Shown here: in pieces, positions 50,241 through 61,680 of the stretch | Position numbering within the stretch: the first letter of the stretch is position 1 | Layout of the letters: each line of letters starts with the position of its first letter | Program-made: the position numbers and the translations under genes | NCBI GenBank assembly: GCA_020091685.1 | Contig: CM034603.1 | Span: 12,478,686-12,542,685, forward strand | DNA length: 64,000 nucleotides | DNA from: Lutjanus erythropterus | Lineage: Eukaryota > Chordata > Actinopteri > Lutjaniformes > Lutjanidae | Direction: 5' to 3' | The notes under the pieces: generated by a model | The model's database searches: none | What the model was told of the DNA's origin: nothing | The model's input: only the letters and a program-made list of their open reading frames with translations

Positions 50241-50790
50241 TTTAAAAAGAGTTAACTTTTTTATGCAATCATAAGGTGAAGATATAATCTTTGCACGTAG
50301 TGTTTTTGCTACCTATCTGCATCCATGAACAAACGATAAAAAAATGGGCATAAAATTGGCAAACAGCATGTTGCATCGACTTATAGAAATGAAATGAAAT
50401 AATCATTAATAATTTTTTTTTTTCCTCATTTTAATTATTTCTCACATTTGGAAGTTTAATTACTAGTTTCCTTGCTCAACAAATGGCTCTGGTAGACAAA
50501 ACGATCTCAAATGAGATACAATTACTCCCATTTCTAGACTATTGATTGATGGATACATTTTTAATTGGTCAAACAGTGATTAATGATGAATTAATGATCA
50601 ATCATTAATATCCCCACCCCCTTGTCAGACAGAACCAAGCTGAATAAAGTGAAACTAAAATTTGATTATCAGGCAACTTTAAGTGGGGTAATAATTTATT
50701 GGTCATCAAATTTGGGTAGAATCATATTGTGATATTAGGTTTTCCTTTTTTGCAAAGTTTCCAGGCAAACTGTTGTTAAAAACTAACAAC

Positions 50791-50875
50791 TGGGGGCGGC
50801 CCTATAGCTCAGTTGGTAGGGCGTGCGCACCATGTGTTGAGGCTATCAGTCCTCTGCAGCGGCTGCTGGCTCAGT
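50791..50875 (+). mobile_element. tRNA-derived SINE head, copy 1 (truncated)
   Basis: GCGGCCCTATAGCTCAGTTG resembles a tRNA 5' half. TAGCTCAGTTGG (50805-50816) fits the Pol III A box, and GAGGCTATCAGTCCTCTGCA follows as in fish SINEs. The B box and tail are lost. Confidence 0.7.
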
Positions 50876-51699
50876 AATTAGCCATGTAAAGGAGCTACAT
50901 GTCAGTCTCACCTAACATTAGCAGCTGAATGGAGAAAAGTTGAGCTGTTCTTCAACTGAATGACAAACATCTTTTCAGTATTTACATTTCACCGACTAAG
51001 AATGACACTCCAACAAGACATTTTTATACCTGCAAATGCTCTTTAACTAAATTGTGGCTTGCCTTGTTATTCAGTAACACTTCAAACTCAGATGAGGTTT
51101 TGTTTGGAGCCCTTCCAGCTTATGTCCATAACTGATTTGATTTTACACACAAGGCTATAAATAGGTCATGTTCTATTTCTGGTCCATTTCTAACACATAT
51201 GTGCAAGACATATGGCGTATCACTCTGTCTGTGTGTATGTGTGTGTGAATAAAGAATGAGGTGGAAAACAAGGGTTTGTAACACATGGCTTGTGTTACAA
51301 TGGCACCTGTTTCATTTGGGACTGAACTAGATTTTTGTTGACTTTTTTGTTATGAGAAAAGGAGATTTCTGTACAATTTGGTCTCTAATTGTATTACTCT
51401 CCTAGAAAATGTGAAGATTACAATTAAACACAATTATGATTGTATTTTTTATTTTAGTATTTCTATTTTAAGGTCTTTGAGGTGCTCTTAAATGTTTTAA
51501 TACTGTCAGGTTAAAGACTCCATAATGACTAACTGTGCAATTATCTGTCTAAATTCCGAGAAAATTAATGACTATTTCTATGACATCTGTAGTTTCAATT
51601 TTACTCTGTGGTCTAAACACAGTTTCCATACCCCCAGCCCATTTCCATTTGACTGTCTCAAAATAATGAAAGGGCTACCCACACCAAGAACTATAACCA

Positions 51700-52396
51700 G
51701 GGTCTGACGTTAAGGTTTTTTCCTACTTGCCCTGCAGGCCAAGTACTTCTCAAATCTACTTGCCCCATCTAAATTCTGACTTGCCCTGCCGAGGAGGTTC
51801 TTCTTCTGGCTGTGTGGTGCATACTTTCGCTCACAACTTATTTTTTAACTAAAACCCATTGCCTGTTGACCGTCTAAAACACTATACAACACTTCTTTCT
51901 TCAGAGAGCAGTATTTATTAGCTATATTATAGCCAACAAAGAAGGGTTAAAAGAGTTAAAGAAACTAAAGAACAGAGAGGGTAGGACCAGTTTTTTTTTT
52001 TACTTTTAAACTTCCTCTTACCCCTACTGAACATGAAAAATATTATATATGTTAATTGTTTGTCGTTAATGTGCTGTTGAGGATCCTGTTTTTCTTTTTT
52101 ATAGCTTGTTTTTATTTTGTTCAATAAACTTCCAACTCAAGCATTTCACTGTTCTGACTGCACTGATCTGTACAAATTCCTGGTTAAATATAATGTTGAG
52201 TTAAGTGCTATTTCACAGTAATTAAAAACAGTACCAGTTACTAGGGTTGGGTGATTGTACGAATATATTGTCTGCTGATGATGGGCTGAAGCTGTCGCCG
52301 ATTTTTTTTTTTTTTGGCCAATTTGTCATTTTATTCTGCTAATGTAATAGTCTGCAGAGTGACAGCTTCTGCTCTGCACCGCGCTCTCATCCAGCG
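51700..52396 (+). repeat. 697-bp dispersed repeat family D, copy 1
   Basis: It is collinear with 60299-60995 at about 90% identity over most of its length. Shared blocks include TTCTGGCTGTGTGGTGCATA, CTTCTTTCTTCAGAGAGCAG and TATTATAGCCAACAAAGAAG. Both copies then continue into AGGGTTGGG and the TAATAGTCTGCAGAGT block. No transposase is visible. Confidence 0.85.
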
Positions 52397-52937
52397 ACAC
52401 TCGTACCTCCAATTTCTCAGACTTTGCCCAGGAACCTTGACATCCTGAACTTTGTGTATTCAACCCTGGAAGCAGTATTTTGGTTCTCTGACCGCTTTTC
52501 CCACCACTAATCCAGGCTTGTAATGAGACCTACAGCCTGCAGCATTAGCCCACTGGACTGAGAGTGTGTGTGTGTGTGTGTTGGGGGGGAGGGGGGTCCC
52601 TTCCTTTTCACTGCCAATCTTCCTTCCAATCTTGAGCGTGTGTAAATGACAGTGGAAAAAAGACAGCGGGCTCTTTCCATTTCCTAATTTTGGAGCTCTC
52701 AGGAAAAATAACTTTTTCTTCGCCTGAAGGCCATCCGCTTACTTCTTACCCATTTCCTTAGTTCCACATTTTTTCCTATTTGAAGAGGTTGATTGAAACC
52801 CATCAGGGAACATGAAGACAAATCTTTGTGCTTGCTTTGTGACAGATATAGGGTTCACTCTCTCAATTCAATCCCCTGCATTTCCTTTGTACTGAAGCAG
52901 CAGTCAAGTTTCACTACCATCACTGGTAGAAAGAGTG

Positions 52938-53392
52938 TTAAACAGAAAGAATGGATTTCTTTGATGTGGTGTTTTATGAAATACTTATCCATATTTGGTG
53001 TATTACCTACAGTAGATATTGGTCAACGTGCCTCCAGTTTGGAGAAGCAGCAGGAGTACCACTGCAGGAAGCAAAGCGATGCTCTGCTCTGAACTGGGTC
53101 AGCAGCAAAACGGATTTTAGTCACAAAGGAAAAAAAAATAAATCAGTATCGGTTTATGTTTATATTATATTTACAAAATTATTCATCACTTTACCTTGCT
53201 GTCAGCAAAGATTTCTGACAGGAAACTGCTGTAATATAAGACAAATATCGCCGTACAATGCTTGGCTTCCTACACTGCTATACCTGCTACTTCCCTGGGA
53301 GCATGCTGACCCCATCACATGTATGTGACACAATGACTATAGATGAGTGCCTTACACAACCCCACTTCAAAATACCTGAGCAATCCCTTTAA
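52938..53392. mobile_element. foldback MITE family B, copy 4
   Basis: It contains CTCCAGTTTGGAGAAGCAGC, as in copy 1, and ends CAATCCCTTTAA. The left end is TTAAACAGAAAG. The central hairpin of copies 2 and 3 is largely missing. TTAA stands at both borders. Confidence 0.7.
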
Positions 53393-54354
53393 TGTTAAAA
53401 GCTGACCAAGAATGATTTTCCTCTAGAAACATGAAGAAGCATGATCTTTGCCAAGGAGGAATGATTTAAGGTGCTGGGGCCTGCTCTAAAATCATAACTG
53501 CCACCAAAACAGGGAGTAATCTGGAACCTGAACACTTTCCTCCTCAAGCCACAGTGCTGCTGCCAAATACAGCACAAGTGAAACTGATTTTCAATCCAAA
53601 CCAAAAGCCTTGTGACGCCACCAGCCAGAAAAACCAGACACCATGCCAGAGCAGTGGCACAAACACTGTTCAAGGAGACAGCATGACATCACTGGGACAA
53701 GGAATACTTATGGTTTTAATCTAGCTTACACAGCCACCACAACTCACCACCCACCTTCAGTCTAACCAGCGACATCCGTTCTTAGGAAATAACCAGAAAT
53801 CTAATCGACAGCTGATTAAGTGGCTAGAAGAGGAAGCAAGTTTACTCAGCACAGCCAGAATTCACCAGTATTTGGCTTGAGGCTGGTGTAATATCCCACC
53901 ATGGTGACTGTATTTAGCCTTGACAGTGTCACATATGCTAACGTCAATCAAACCTGTGGGGTTGTGTAGCACCCTGGCAGCTTCATAAGCCATAAGACTG
54001 TGCAAATGAACTGAGGAGTCTCTGGGGATAGCAAGCAGGATTACCTACACAGGGGGGTCTGTGAGAAAAAAAAAAAAACAGGCATAATCACCTTAGTGCG
54101 TCCCCTTACAGTAGGCTTTGAACCCACGTATGTTTGTTCATTTTCACTGCATTTCATGGATAGAAATGCCACATTCTCTACCCAGAAAAGGTTTGGGGAC
54201 TTAGAAATGCTATTATTTGGTACATCAGTGGTGCCATACATATTATGAGCACAACTCTTTTTTTCTGAAAATAGCATTTTCAATTTGTAACTGTGTAACT
54301 CAATTTGTGCAAGTGGTATTTATTAGTTCATAGCTGTAAGCAACAGCAGATTAT

Positions 54355-54637
54355 TAGGGCTACAACAAACAATTATTTTCATAGCCAAATAATTGTTTGG
54401 TTATTTTTTTGATCAATTGTCTGTTTTCAAATCTCAGAAAACGGTCAAAAACGTTCATGTTTCCAAAAGCCTAAGGCAACATCCTCAAATGTCTCATTTT
54501 ACTCATAACCCTAGATATTTAGTTTTCTGTCAAAGGAGTAAAGAACCCCAAAAATATTCACATTTAAGAAGCTGAAATCAGAGAATTTTGATTTTTTTCT
54601 TAAAAATTACTCAAACCCATTTATCGTTGCAGCTCTA
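54355..54637 (+). mobile_element. hAT-like MITE family A, copy 4, with target duplication
   Basis: The ends TAGGGCTACAACAAAC and CGTTGCAGCTCTA are imperfect inverted repeats. The flanking 8-mers CAGATTAT and CAGATTAC match at seven of eight positions. Internal blocks CCTAAGGCAACATCCTCAAA and TTCACATTTAAGAAGCTGAA are shared with copy 2. Confidence 0.85.
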
Positions 54638-55111
54638 CAGATTACAATTGGTTTGTTCTTATTCATTTACTTGGCTCCAAAACAATTCATTCTGCTACTG
54701 GACTGGGACTGGACAGCCAAGCAACACAAACAGTCTTGCACATTAATGTTAACTTGCTAGTTATTTTGTGTTGCCTACACATTACCACAGTACAACTCCA
54801 ATTAAATTGTCCATATGGTTTCAGTTTGGTCTTCTAATAGACTGAATGCTGATGAATGCTGAAGCTCACTCAGGTATGGACCAAAGAACCAGACAAAGAC
54901 CGTTTGAAAAGCTGTATCTTGATTGGCTTCCAAGTGGAGTATGGAGCAGTCTATATGTGGCCTGAAAGCAAACAACCAACCACAAGATTTCATGATAGAA
55001 GGTAATGGTGTGACTTAAGTACGATTTCAAAACCTAATCTACTAGGCTAATAACTTCATCTGCTGATCATGAAATGTCAGTGGGAAGTAGTCTTTTAATT
55101 GATCTATATAA

Positions 55112-56256
55112 CCCAGGATTTCCACCAGATGTGGCTTCATGACTTCATGTGGGTGCTGTGGTTTTGTTCCGTCATACAAGCAACTGCAATTTCCACCAGC
55201 AGCATTTCAGCAGCGGAGCACATTGCCCGTCTGATTCTATTTACTTGCTCTGATTTTGTTGATTAAGTCCTCTTTCCTTGCTCTTTGTGTTTCTACCATG
55301 GATAAGCAGTAGGGGGGTAACGATTCACTCATGCGTCCGATGCATCGGACTTTAATGTGTTAGATACAAGCGCTGAAAACGGCAATAGAAGTGGCATTGT
55401 ACCACATCGCACCACCAAACTTTCATAACGCTCAAGAGTAGAATAAGTTAGTTTTATAAGAAAGATGAGAAACGCTGCTGCAGATGATTTATGCAAAACG
55501 TGTCGCTCTTCAAATGAAACAGAGCAGCAGATCATCTTACTGCAAAAATACTGATATTTTAAACATTTTTAAAGTTTGTCATTTATGTCATCTCATTTAC
55601 ACATGAGACTCATAATAAGATATAAACATCACTGTAATGTCTCGTTCTCTCTGTCTCTACTGTTACTATATTTAGTAAAACTATCAGGATTTTTTGGCAG
55701 CTAACAGCACTCTACAAAAGTAGCATTAATTGAATCAAAATGTAAAGACTGACACATTGCATTGTCTTGTATTGCGTCGTATCGTATTGTATCATGACAG
55801 AATATCAAACCGAATCGTTGCCCACTTAAAGATTTATAAAATATATTGTATTGTTGAACATGTATTGAGATACGTGTCGAATCATCTCAGTCAGTGAGAT
55901 ACACACCCCTAATAAGCAGGCTACGTAGTTATATAGTTTATTTTCTTTCTGTCTTTATTATCTCGAGTCTGCACGGGGTCTTTTATTTTGAAAACTAACC
56001 GGATTTTCCCTGCCTTTTCTGTGCCTGACTTCCTACCCGTTCAACCTGCTCTGTGCTAATTGGCACGCCATCCATCAATCAAAATTGCTGTGTATTCTCT
56101 GCGGAGCAGAGCGCCAACCCACTTCTGGGACGTGCTTGAAACGTGCCGCAGCACTTCTGGTGGAAACACAAGCATCGTCTAGAATGGCCGCGAATCGGTC
56201 CGAGTGCCATGGTGCAGCCATGACGTGGCACAGCCGCATCTGGTGGAAATTAGGGG
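55112..56256. mobile_element. older inverted-repeat element, split by a later insertion
   Basis: The left end CCCAGGATTTCCACCAGATG matches the complement of the right end, CCCCTAATTTCCACCAGATG, at 17 of 20 positions. Further inward TTCCACCAGCAGC and CTTCTGGTGGAAACA also pair roughly. The interior is interrupted at 55310-55911 by a second element. Without that insertion the element would be about 540 bp. No coding capacity. Confidence 0.7.
55310..55911. mobile_element. 602-bp hAT-like element with perfect 8-bp target duplication
   Basis: It begins TAGGGGGGTAACGATTCACT and ends GATACACACCCCTA, short inverted repeats. ATAAGCAG is present in full on both sides (55302-55309 and 55912-55919). Eight-base duplications and TAGGGG-type ends are typical of hAT elements. 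The interior has ATCGTATTGTATCATG-type motifs seen in many fish repeats and no transposase. Confidence 0.9.
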
Positions 56257-57282
56257 TTAGCCATACACTGTATGTAAATCATTGTTAATGTCAGAATTAT
56301 TAGGATGCCTGTTAGAGCTATGCCATATCATACCATCCATGATAACACTGGTATAAATTTATACATGATTAAAAAAAAGTGTCATCTCGTGATATCAGTG
56401 ATGTCGTGACACATCCCTTAGCGCGCACACAGCAACAAAAGCCCAAACATGTCTACATTTTCATGCACGTCAAATTGCCTTGACACTCACACTTTGAACT
56501 TGTTTCAATTTTGGTGTCAAACAACGACCAGCTTTTTCCTGCAGCTGCAGCTTGTGTTTGGAAAGAGCTACATGGAATAAAAAAGGCATGGATGTGAGGA
56601 ACGAGTGCTGATGGAGATGTAGCTCCACCTGAAAACAGGTAAAAGAAAAAGAGAGGGAGCGAGCGTGCTAATATATACAGATGTGCGGACTTGATATAAA
56701 AACTTTTTATGATCATGAATCATAATATTACTGTACACTTCTGTGATGTGTGATTTTTTACTCCAAGTCCGACTTGTGTACTTTTAAACATTTAATTACT
56801 TCATGCCAATTAATAATAAGTGCGAGGGAGGAGAGAGAGACAGCAGAGAGGAGGGAGGGAGGGGGAGTGTGTGTGTGAAGTGCAGACTGATATCAAAACT
56901 TTTTTGATGATAATACGATATTGCGCAGGCTCCTGTAAAGTTACAAGGTTAAGTTACTGTCATCAATGACAGTAGCTCACTGGATAAGAAGGATGGAAAA
57001 TGCCCTTCATTTTGTTTGCGCTAATAAATCACCGATAAAACGCTGTTCAGTATTTTTTTCTGTATCATCACAAATTTTGTTATCGGAAATTTCCTTCAAA
57101 TATCATGATATAATTTTGAGACTACACTGCCCACCCCTAATGCCTGTAACAGAGTGATACTATTAGTTAAAAATCCCACTGCTGTTAAAACTCTATATTA
57201 TATTGGCACTCATGGAATGCCTCTTGTCTAATCGAATTACTTGATGTAGACTAATAGTTGTTTAAAAAGTCATGCAGCTAAG

Positions 57283-57380
57283 GTGCCCAGGTAGCTCAGT
57301 TGGCAGAGCATGTGCCCATATACTGAGGCTATGAGTCCTGCAGTGGCCTTGCATTTGAATCCAGCCTGTGCCAGCCTTTG
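57283..57380 (+). mobile_element. tRNA-derived SINE head, copy 2
   Basis: GTGCCCAGGTAGCTCAGTTG and the A box TAGCTCAGTTGG (57292-57303) are followed by CATATACTGAGGCTATGAGT and a decayed B box (GCATTTGAATCCAGCC, near GGTTCGAATCC). This is the standard fish SINE layout. It is not a functional tRNA gene. Confidence 0.8.
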
Positions 57381-59014
57381 TGTACCAAACAAACATGTTT
57401 CCTTTCATCTGGAGAACAAGATTTTTAGGCCAGGAGATTTCTGCAGTACCACAGCACTTCATTATAATGTGGTTTTCTCACCTATTTTCCTTCTTCTTGG
57501 TTCTGTGATTTATATACTGCACTTGGCCATACTGCAATTTCAGTACTGCTGCAACCAACTGTGCGGCCCTATTTATTTGTCTTGATGTACTGTTCTTTTT
57601 CCCAGAAGCAGCCAAACAAAGATCATGTAATATGTTAACTGACAAATTTCCAGTGTAGATACAACAGTACAAAATGAGAGGGAGACCATGTTGTCACTCA
57701 CTGCTATGGCTGATACCACTGATACAACATTTGAATATGTGAATTAAATAAAATCAAATCTTTGTTTCCATTTACCAGAACATGTGGTAAGCAAATCAAA
57801 GCAAATGATAGCTATATATCAAACTGGATGCTGATGAGATGCACAATCACCAACAGGTTGGGATTCAGTGATACCATACAGTTGTACCAATCAGTCATTT
57901 AGGAAGTAAAGAATTTAGTTTTTCAGAGTACCTGTCCAGAAACTTATATCACTCTCTCTCTGTACTTTGAAATCTCTTCCAATAAAGTCTGTTTATGTTG
58001 ACCCATTTACATCACCTCAACCTCTGAGGAGAAACTGCAGCCATGACTGATGACTGCAAAAAGATATTGTTTGGTCTGTCTGATGGATGATGACAGGCAG
58101 AGCACTAAACTATCAGCTCAGAGGGAACACAGATCCTGACGCAATCTTTCTAAAAATAGTTTCAAAAATAGTATGTACGACAACTCTGCTGGATGTTTCC
58201 TCTCTACTACAATTACAACAATTTAAACTAATGAACTACTTGGGTTTAAACAATGGCAAATGTCTGATTAACACCCACGCTGACCTTTTACAAAATTCCA
58301 GACACACCCATCACAAAAAGATTAGATGGATTTACGTTAATGATGCTTCATGTGTTGCACATTTATTATAATGACGTGTGGCTACAGAATGAGTCTGGAA
58401 GTTATTTCAATGAGGTTTTTCTTAAGAATATGATATGTATTGAGGAACAGATTTCAGACACTGCCAAAAAACTAAAGCACTCATGAAAGTCTGTACACAC
58501 CCAGTTGAACAGTTTTTCTTCCTAGGAACAATGACACAAGGCTCATGGCTGCATTCTTAAATCAACCATGCCACATATTATTTCAATAAACCATGAAGTG
58601 TGTAACAATAAATACATAATTAATTTGCTTAAAAGGGTACAAAACCTGGCACCTACATTGGGGGAGACTCTTGGGTACCCACAGACCATTAATCATATTA
58701 TCAAAATCAAAATATGGCCAAGTGCAGTATTCTAATTGCAGAACCAAAACGCAATTTTTTAAGAGGTCAAATGTGTGAGAAAACAGCATTATAATGAAGT
58801 ATTGTAGTGCTGCAGAGATGCCCTGGTCTTGCTCTTCAGAAGACATGTTTGTTTGGTAAAGACCCCAACAAATATTACACCATCACGTGTCTCGTTAAAA
58901 ATTAAAACTACAATGCAAAAATTATCATTCTCACTAATCGTACAACATATTGTAATTTAAGTCAAAATAATCACAATATGACATTTTATTTATTTATTTT
59001 TACCACATCGTGCA

Positions 59015-59250
59015 GACCTATGTAGAGCCCATTTTCATTCAGATATCTTGATGTGAGAGGTCAAGGGATCTGTCTGAAAATGGCCATGTCAGTTTTTGCC
59101 TCACCAAAGTTTAGGCTTACTTTGGAGCATTGTTTAACCCCCTTCCTGACAAGCTAGCATGACACTGTTTTCAAGTTCAAATTCATTTTGGAAGGACGTT
59201 GATTCATAAGCTCATTAGTCCTGTGTGCAGTTTTCTAGGACTCTATTTAT
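59015..59250. repeat. dispersed teleost repeat
   Basis: AGAGCCCATTTTCATTCAGA, TATCTTGATGTGAGAGGTCA and GAAAATGGCCATGTCAGTTT are recognised from a high-copy fish repeat. No coding content. Confidence 0.6.
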
Positions 59251-60298
59251 TTTGGCCTAACATATACTATTCATTATTATCTCTAGGCACTAAATGTAGC
59301 TGTTTATTTCATATGCAGAATAGAAATGATGCTGCTGAAATAAAACTCAGAATAGGTCATGTACATTGCTTTTGGAAATATGACTTGTGATATAAACTCC
59401 CTCCCAAATTGCAATCTTGTAAAAAACAAACAAAAAATGCAATGAATCGTAATATCAAATCACAATACTTAAGAATCGCAAAACATTTCAAATTAGCACC
59501 CAAGAATCAGGAAATAAGCACATGGCTCAAGCACTCGGTTGCATGATTACTCATGACAGTTATTTTGAAGGGATGTCAGCTTGCTACAAGTCTTGACATT
59601 TGAAAATGTGTTGTATTTATTACATTTTAAACATTGGGATATGGTGCTGCTTTAAAAAAAAAAAATGAAGTCAAAGAATGCCAAAACTTCAACTAATTTT
59701 ACAAAGACAGCTATATTATGTAGTTCTTCAATGATTACCAACAAGCTAGCAGGGCTACAAAAAATTAGCCCTCAACAGTGTCCCATCAATAATAACCTGC
59801 CACTGTTATGCTTAAAGCTTGCTGAAATGTTTAATGAAAAAAGAAAATGTACATTTATTTCCCGGTAGCTGGTGCTCTCAAATCTTTCACCATGAGCCTC
59901 AGTGAAGCCAAAAATGTAAAGCATTCTCTGCTTACTACACACATGCACAGTTTCATAGACAACCTGCAATTAACTTTGGCAGCTACCCCTGTATTAAGAG
60001 GGAAACACACTGATAGAGGTGCAGACAAAGTGTTAGGGCTCTGCAGTCTTTGGAGGTAATTCTACGTCTAGGTCTCCACAGAAGGACAAATGGCATTGTG
60101 TGTTTGAACTTTTCTTAAAGTGACAGCTGTCATATAACAGTTTTAACCTCAGCTAAACTTCACTGGTTCTTGTTTCTAACTTTCTATAGGTTTACTGTCA
60201 TCAACACGACAGAATTCTTTCACACTACTATTCACTGTTGCCATCAAGTCTTTTGTAGATCAATCAATCAGATCATAGAAAATGACTGGACAATGCAG

Positions 60299-60995
60299 GG
60301 TCCGACGTTAAGGTTTTTTCCTACTTGCCTTGCAGGCCAAGTATTTCTCATATCTACTTTCCCTGCCTAGGAGGTTCACTTTCTGGCTGTGTGGTGCATA
60401 CTTTCACTCACAACTTATTTCTAACTAAAATCCATTGCCTGTTGATCGTATAAAAAAAAACTACACAACACTTCTTTCTTCAGAGAGCAGTATTTATTAG
60501 CTATATTATAGCCAACAAAGAAGGGATAAAAGAGATAAAGAAATTGTAAAGAACAGAGAGGGTAGGACCAGAAAAGTTCTTTTTAACTTCCTCTACCCCA
60601 TTGAATGAACATGAACAATATTATTTATGTTCATTATTTGTCGTTAATGTGCTGTTTAGGATCCCGTTTGTCTTTTTTCTTTTTATAGCTCGTTTTTATT
60701 TTGTTTGTATTAGTTTAACATGTTCAATAAATGTCAAACTCAACTCAACATTATATTTAACCAGGAATTCGTACAGATCAGTGAAATGTTTAAGTGCTAT
60801 TTCACAGTAATTAAACAGTACCAGTTACTAGGGTTGGGCAATTGGACAAATATATCGTCTATCGACAACGGGTTGAATCCATCGCTGATCGCTTTTTTGG
60901 TCAATTTTTAGGGCTATATTTGTCATTTTATTCTACTAATATAATAGTCTGCAGAGTAACAGCCTCTGCTGTGCACCACACTCTCATCCAGCGGC
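60299..60995 (+). repeat. 697-bp dispersed repeat family D, copy 2
   Basis: It is collinear with 51700-52396. Its right part overlaps a second inverted-repeat unit that starts TAGGGTTGGGCAATTGG at 60830 and seems to end near 61303 with ATCACCCAAC. Confidence 0.85.
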
Positions 60996-61303
60996 GCAGT
61001 ACACACCTACTCAGCCGATTGTGAGTGCGCTGAGCTGAGTGACAAGTGAGAGGAAAACAGCCTGCAGAGTCAGACTCTTTACACTGATTTTGCATGCTGA
61101 ATTAAGGATTCATTTTGACCTGACCGATTCTTGGAAGAGTGGACAGACTAACAAAGATGGTTTGGTGAGTTATACATGTTTTTCTGTCGAGTTTAAATGA
61201 GGTGTGTGTGTAGAGAGGGTGGGTGGGGGATGATGATATCTCCAATCGCTGATGGATGGGCTGACAATGACAGCTTGGAAAATTTTAGCATATCACCCAA
61301 CTC
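60830..61303. mobile_element. possible inverted-repeat element within and beyond repeat D copy 2
   Basis: The left end TAGGGTTGGGCAATTGG and the complement of the right end (GTTGGGTGATATGC) share GTTGGG and similar following bases. Inside both lie ATCGCTGAT-type motifs (CCATCGCTGATCGC and CAATCGCTGATGG). The limits are tentative. Confidence 0.4.
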
Positions 61304-61489
61304 GCCCAACTTATATATGATGGGAATTCCCATTGATGGGCTAATGGAAATTAGCGTCACAATAATATTTTAAACATTAATTTTACTTGAAATGCTTAAC
61401 ATGAAACAACGTGTGCTCCTACTTTATAACAACCTCAAAGGGTCAAAACTCAAAATTCACAGTTTCAAAGTTCAATTTCATATGTAAAG

Positions 61490-61680
61490 GATGTTAAATT
61501 TAAGACTCTCTTGCTGTGTGCAGTTTTCAGCGGCTCGATTCATTCTGGTCTGGCATCTGAAAAATTGCAATAAAACATAATATCGAATCGCAATACTTGT
61601 ACAATCACACAACCTAACAAATCCGCACCCAAGTATTGTGATAGTATTGAATCGGAAGATAACTGTATCATCCCAGCCCT
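61490..61680. repeat. fragment of a dispersed repeat (AATCGCAATACTT type)
   Basis: TATCGAATCGCAATACTTGT, GCACCCAAGTATTGTGATAG and an ending CCCAGCCCTA are typical of a common fish repeat. Related fragments lie at about 59400-59520 and 46170-46300. Confidence 0.5.

Noticed and set aside
50805..50816. A possible tRNA gene
   Set aside because: Same A-box head as the copy at 57292, but with no B box or acceptor closure. It is a truncated SINE.
57292..57303. A possible tRNA gene
   Set aside because: Only the A-box half is convincing. The anticodon arm does not fold as a tRNA and the B box is decayed, so a tRNA-derived SINE explains it better.
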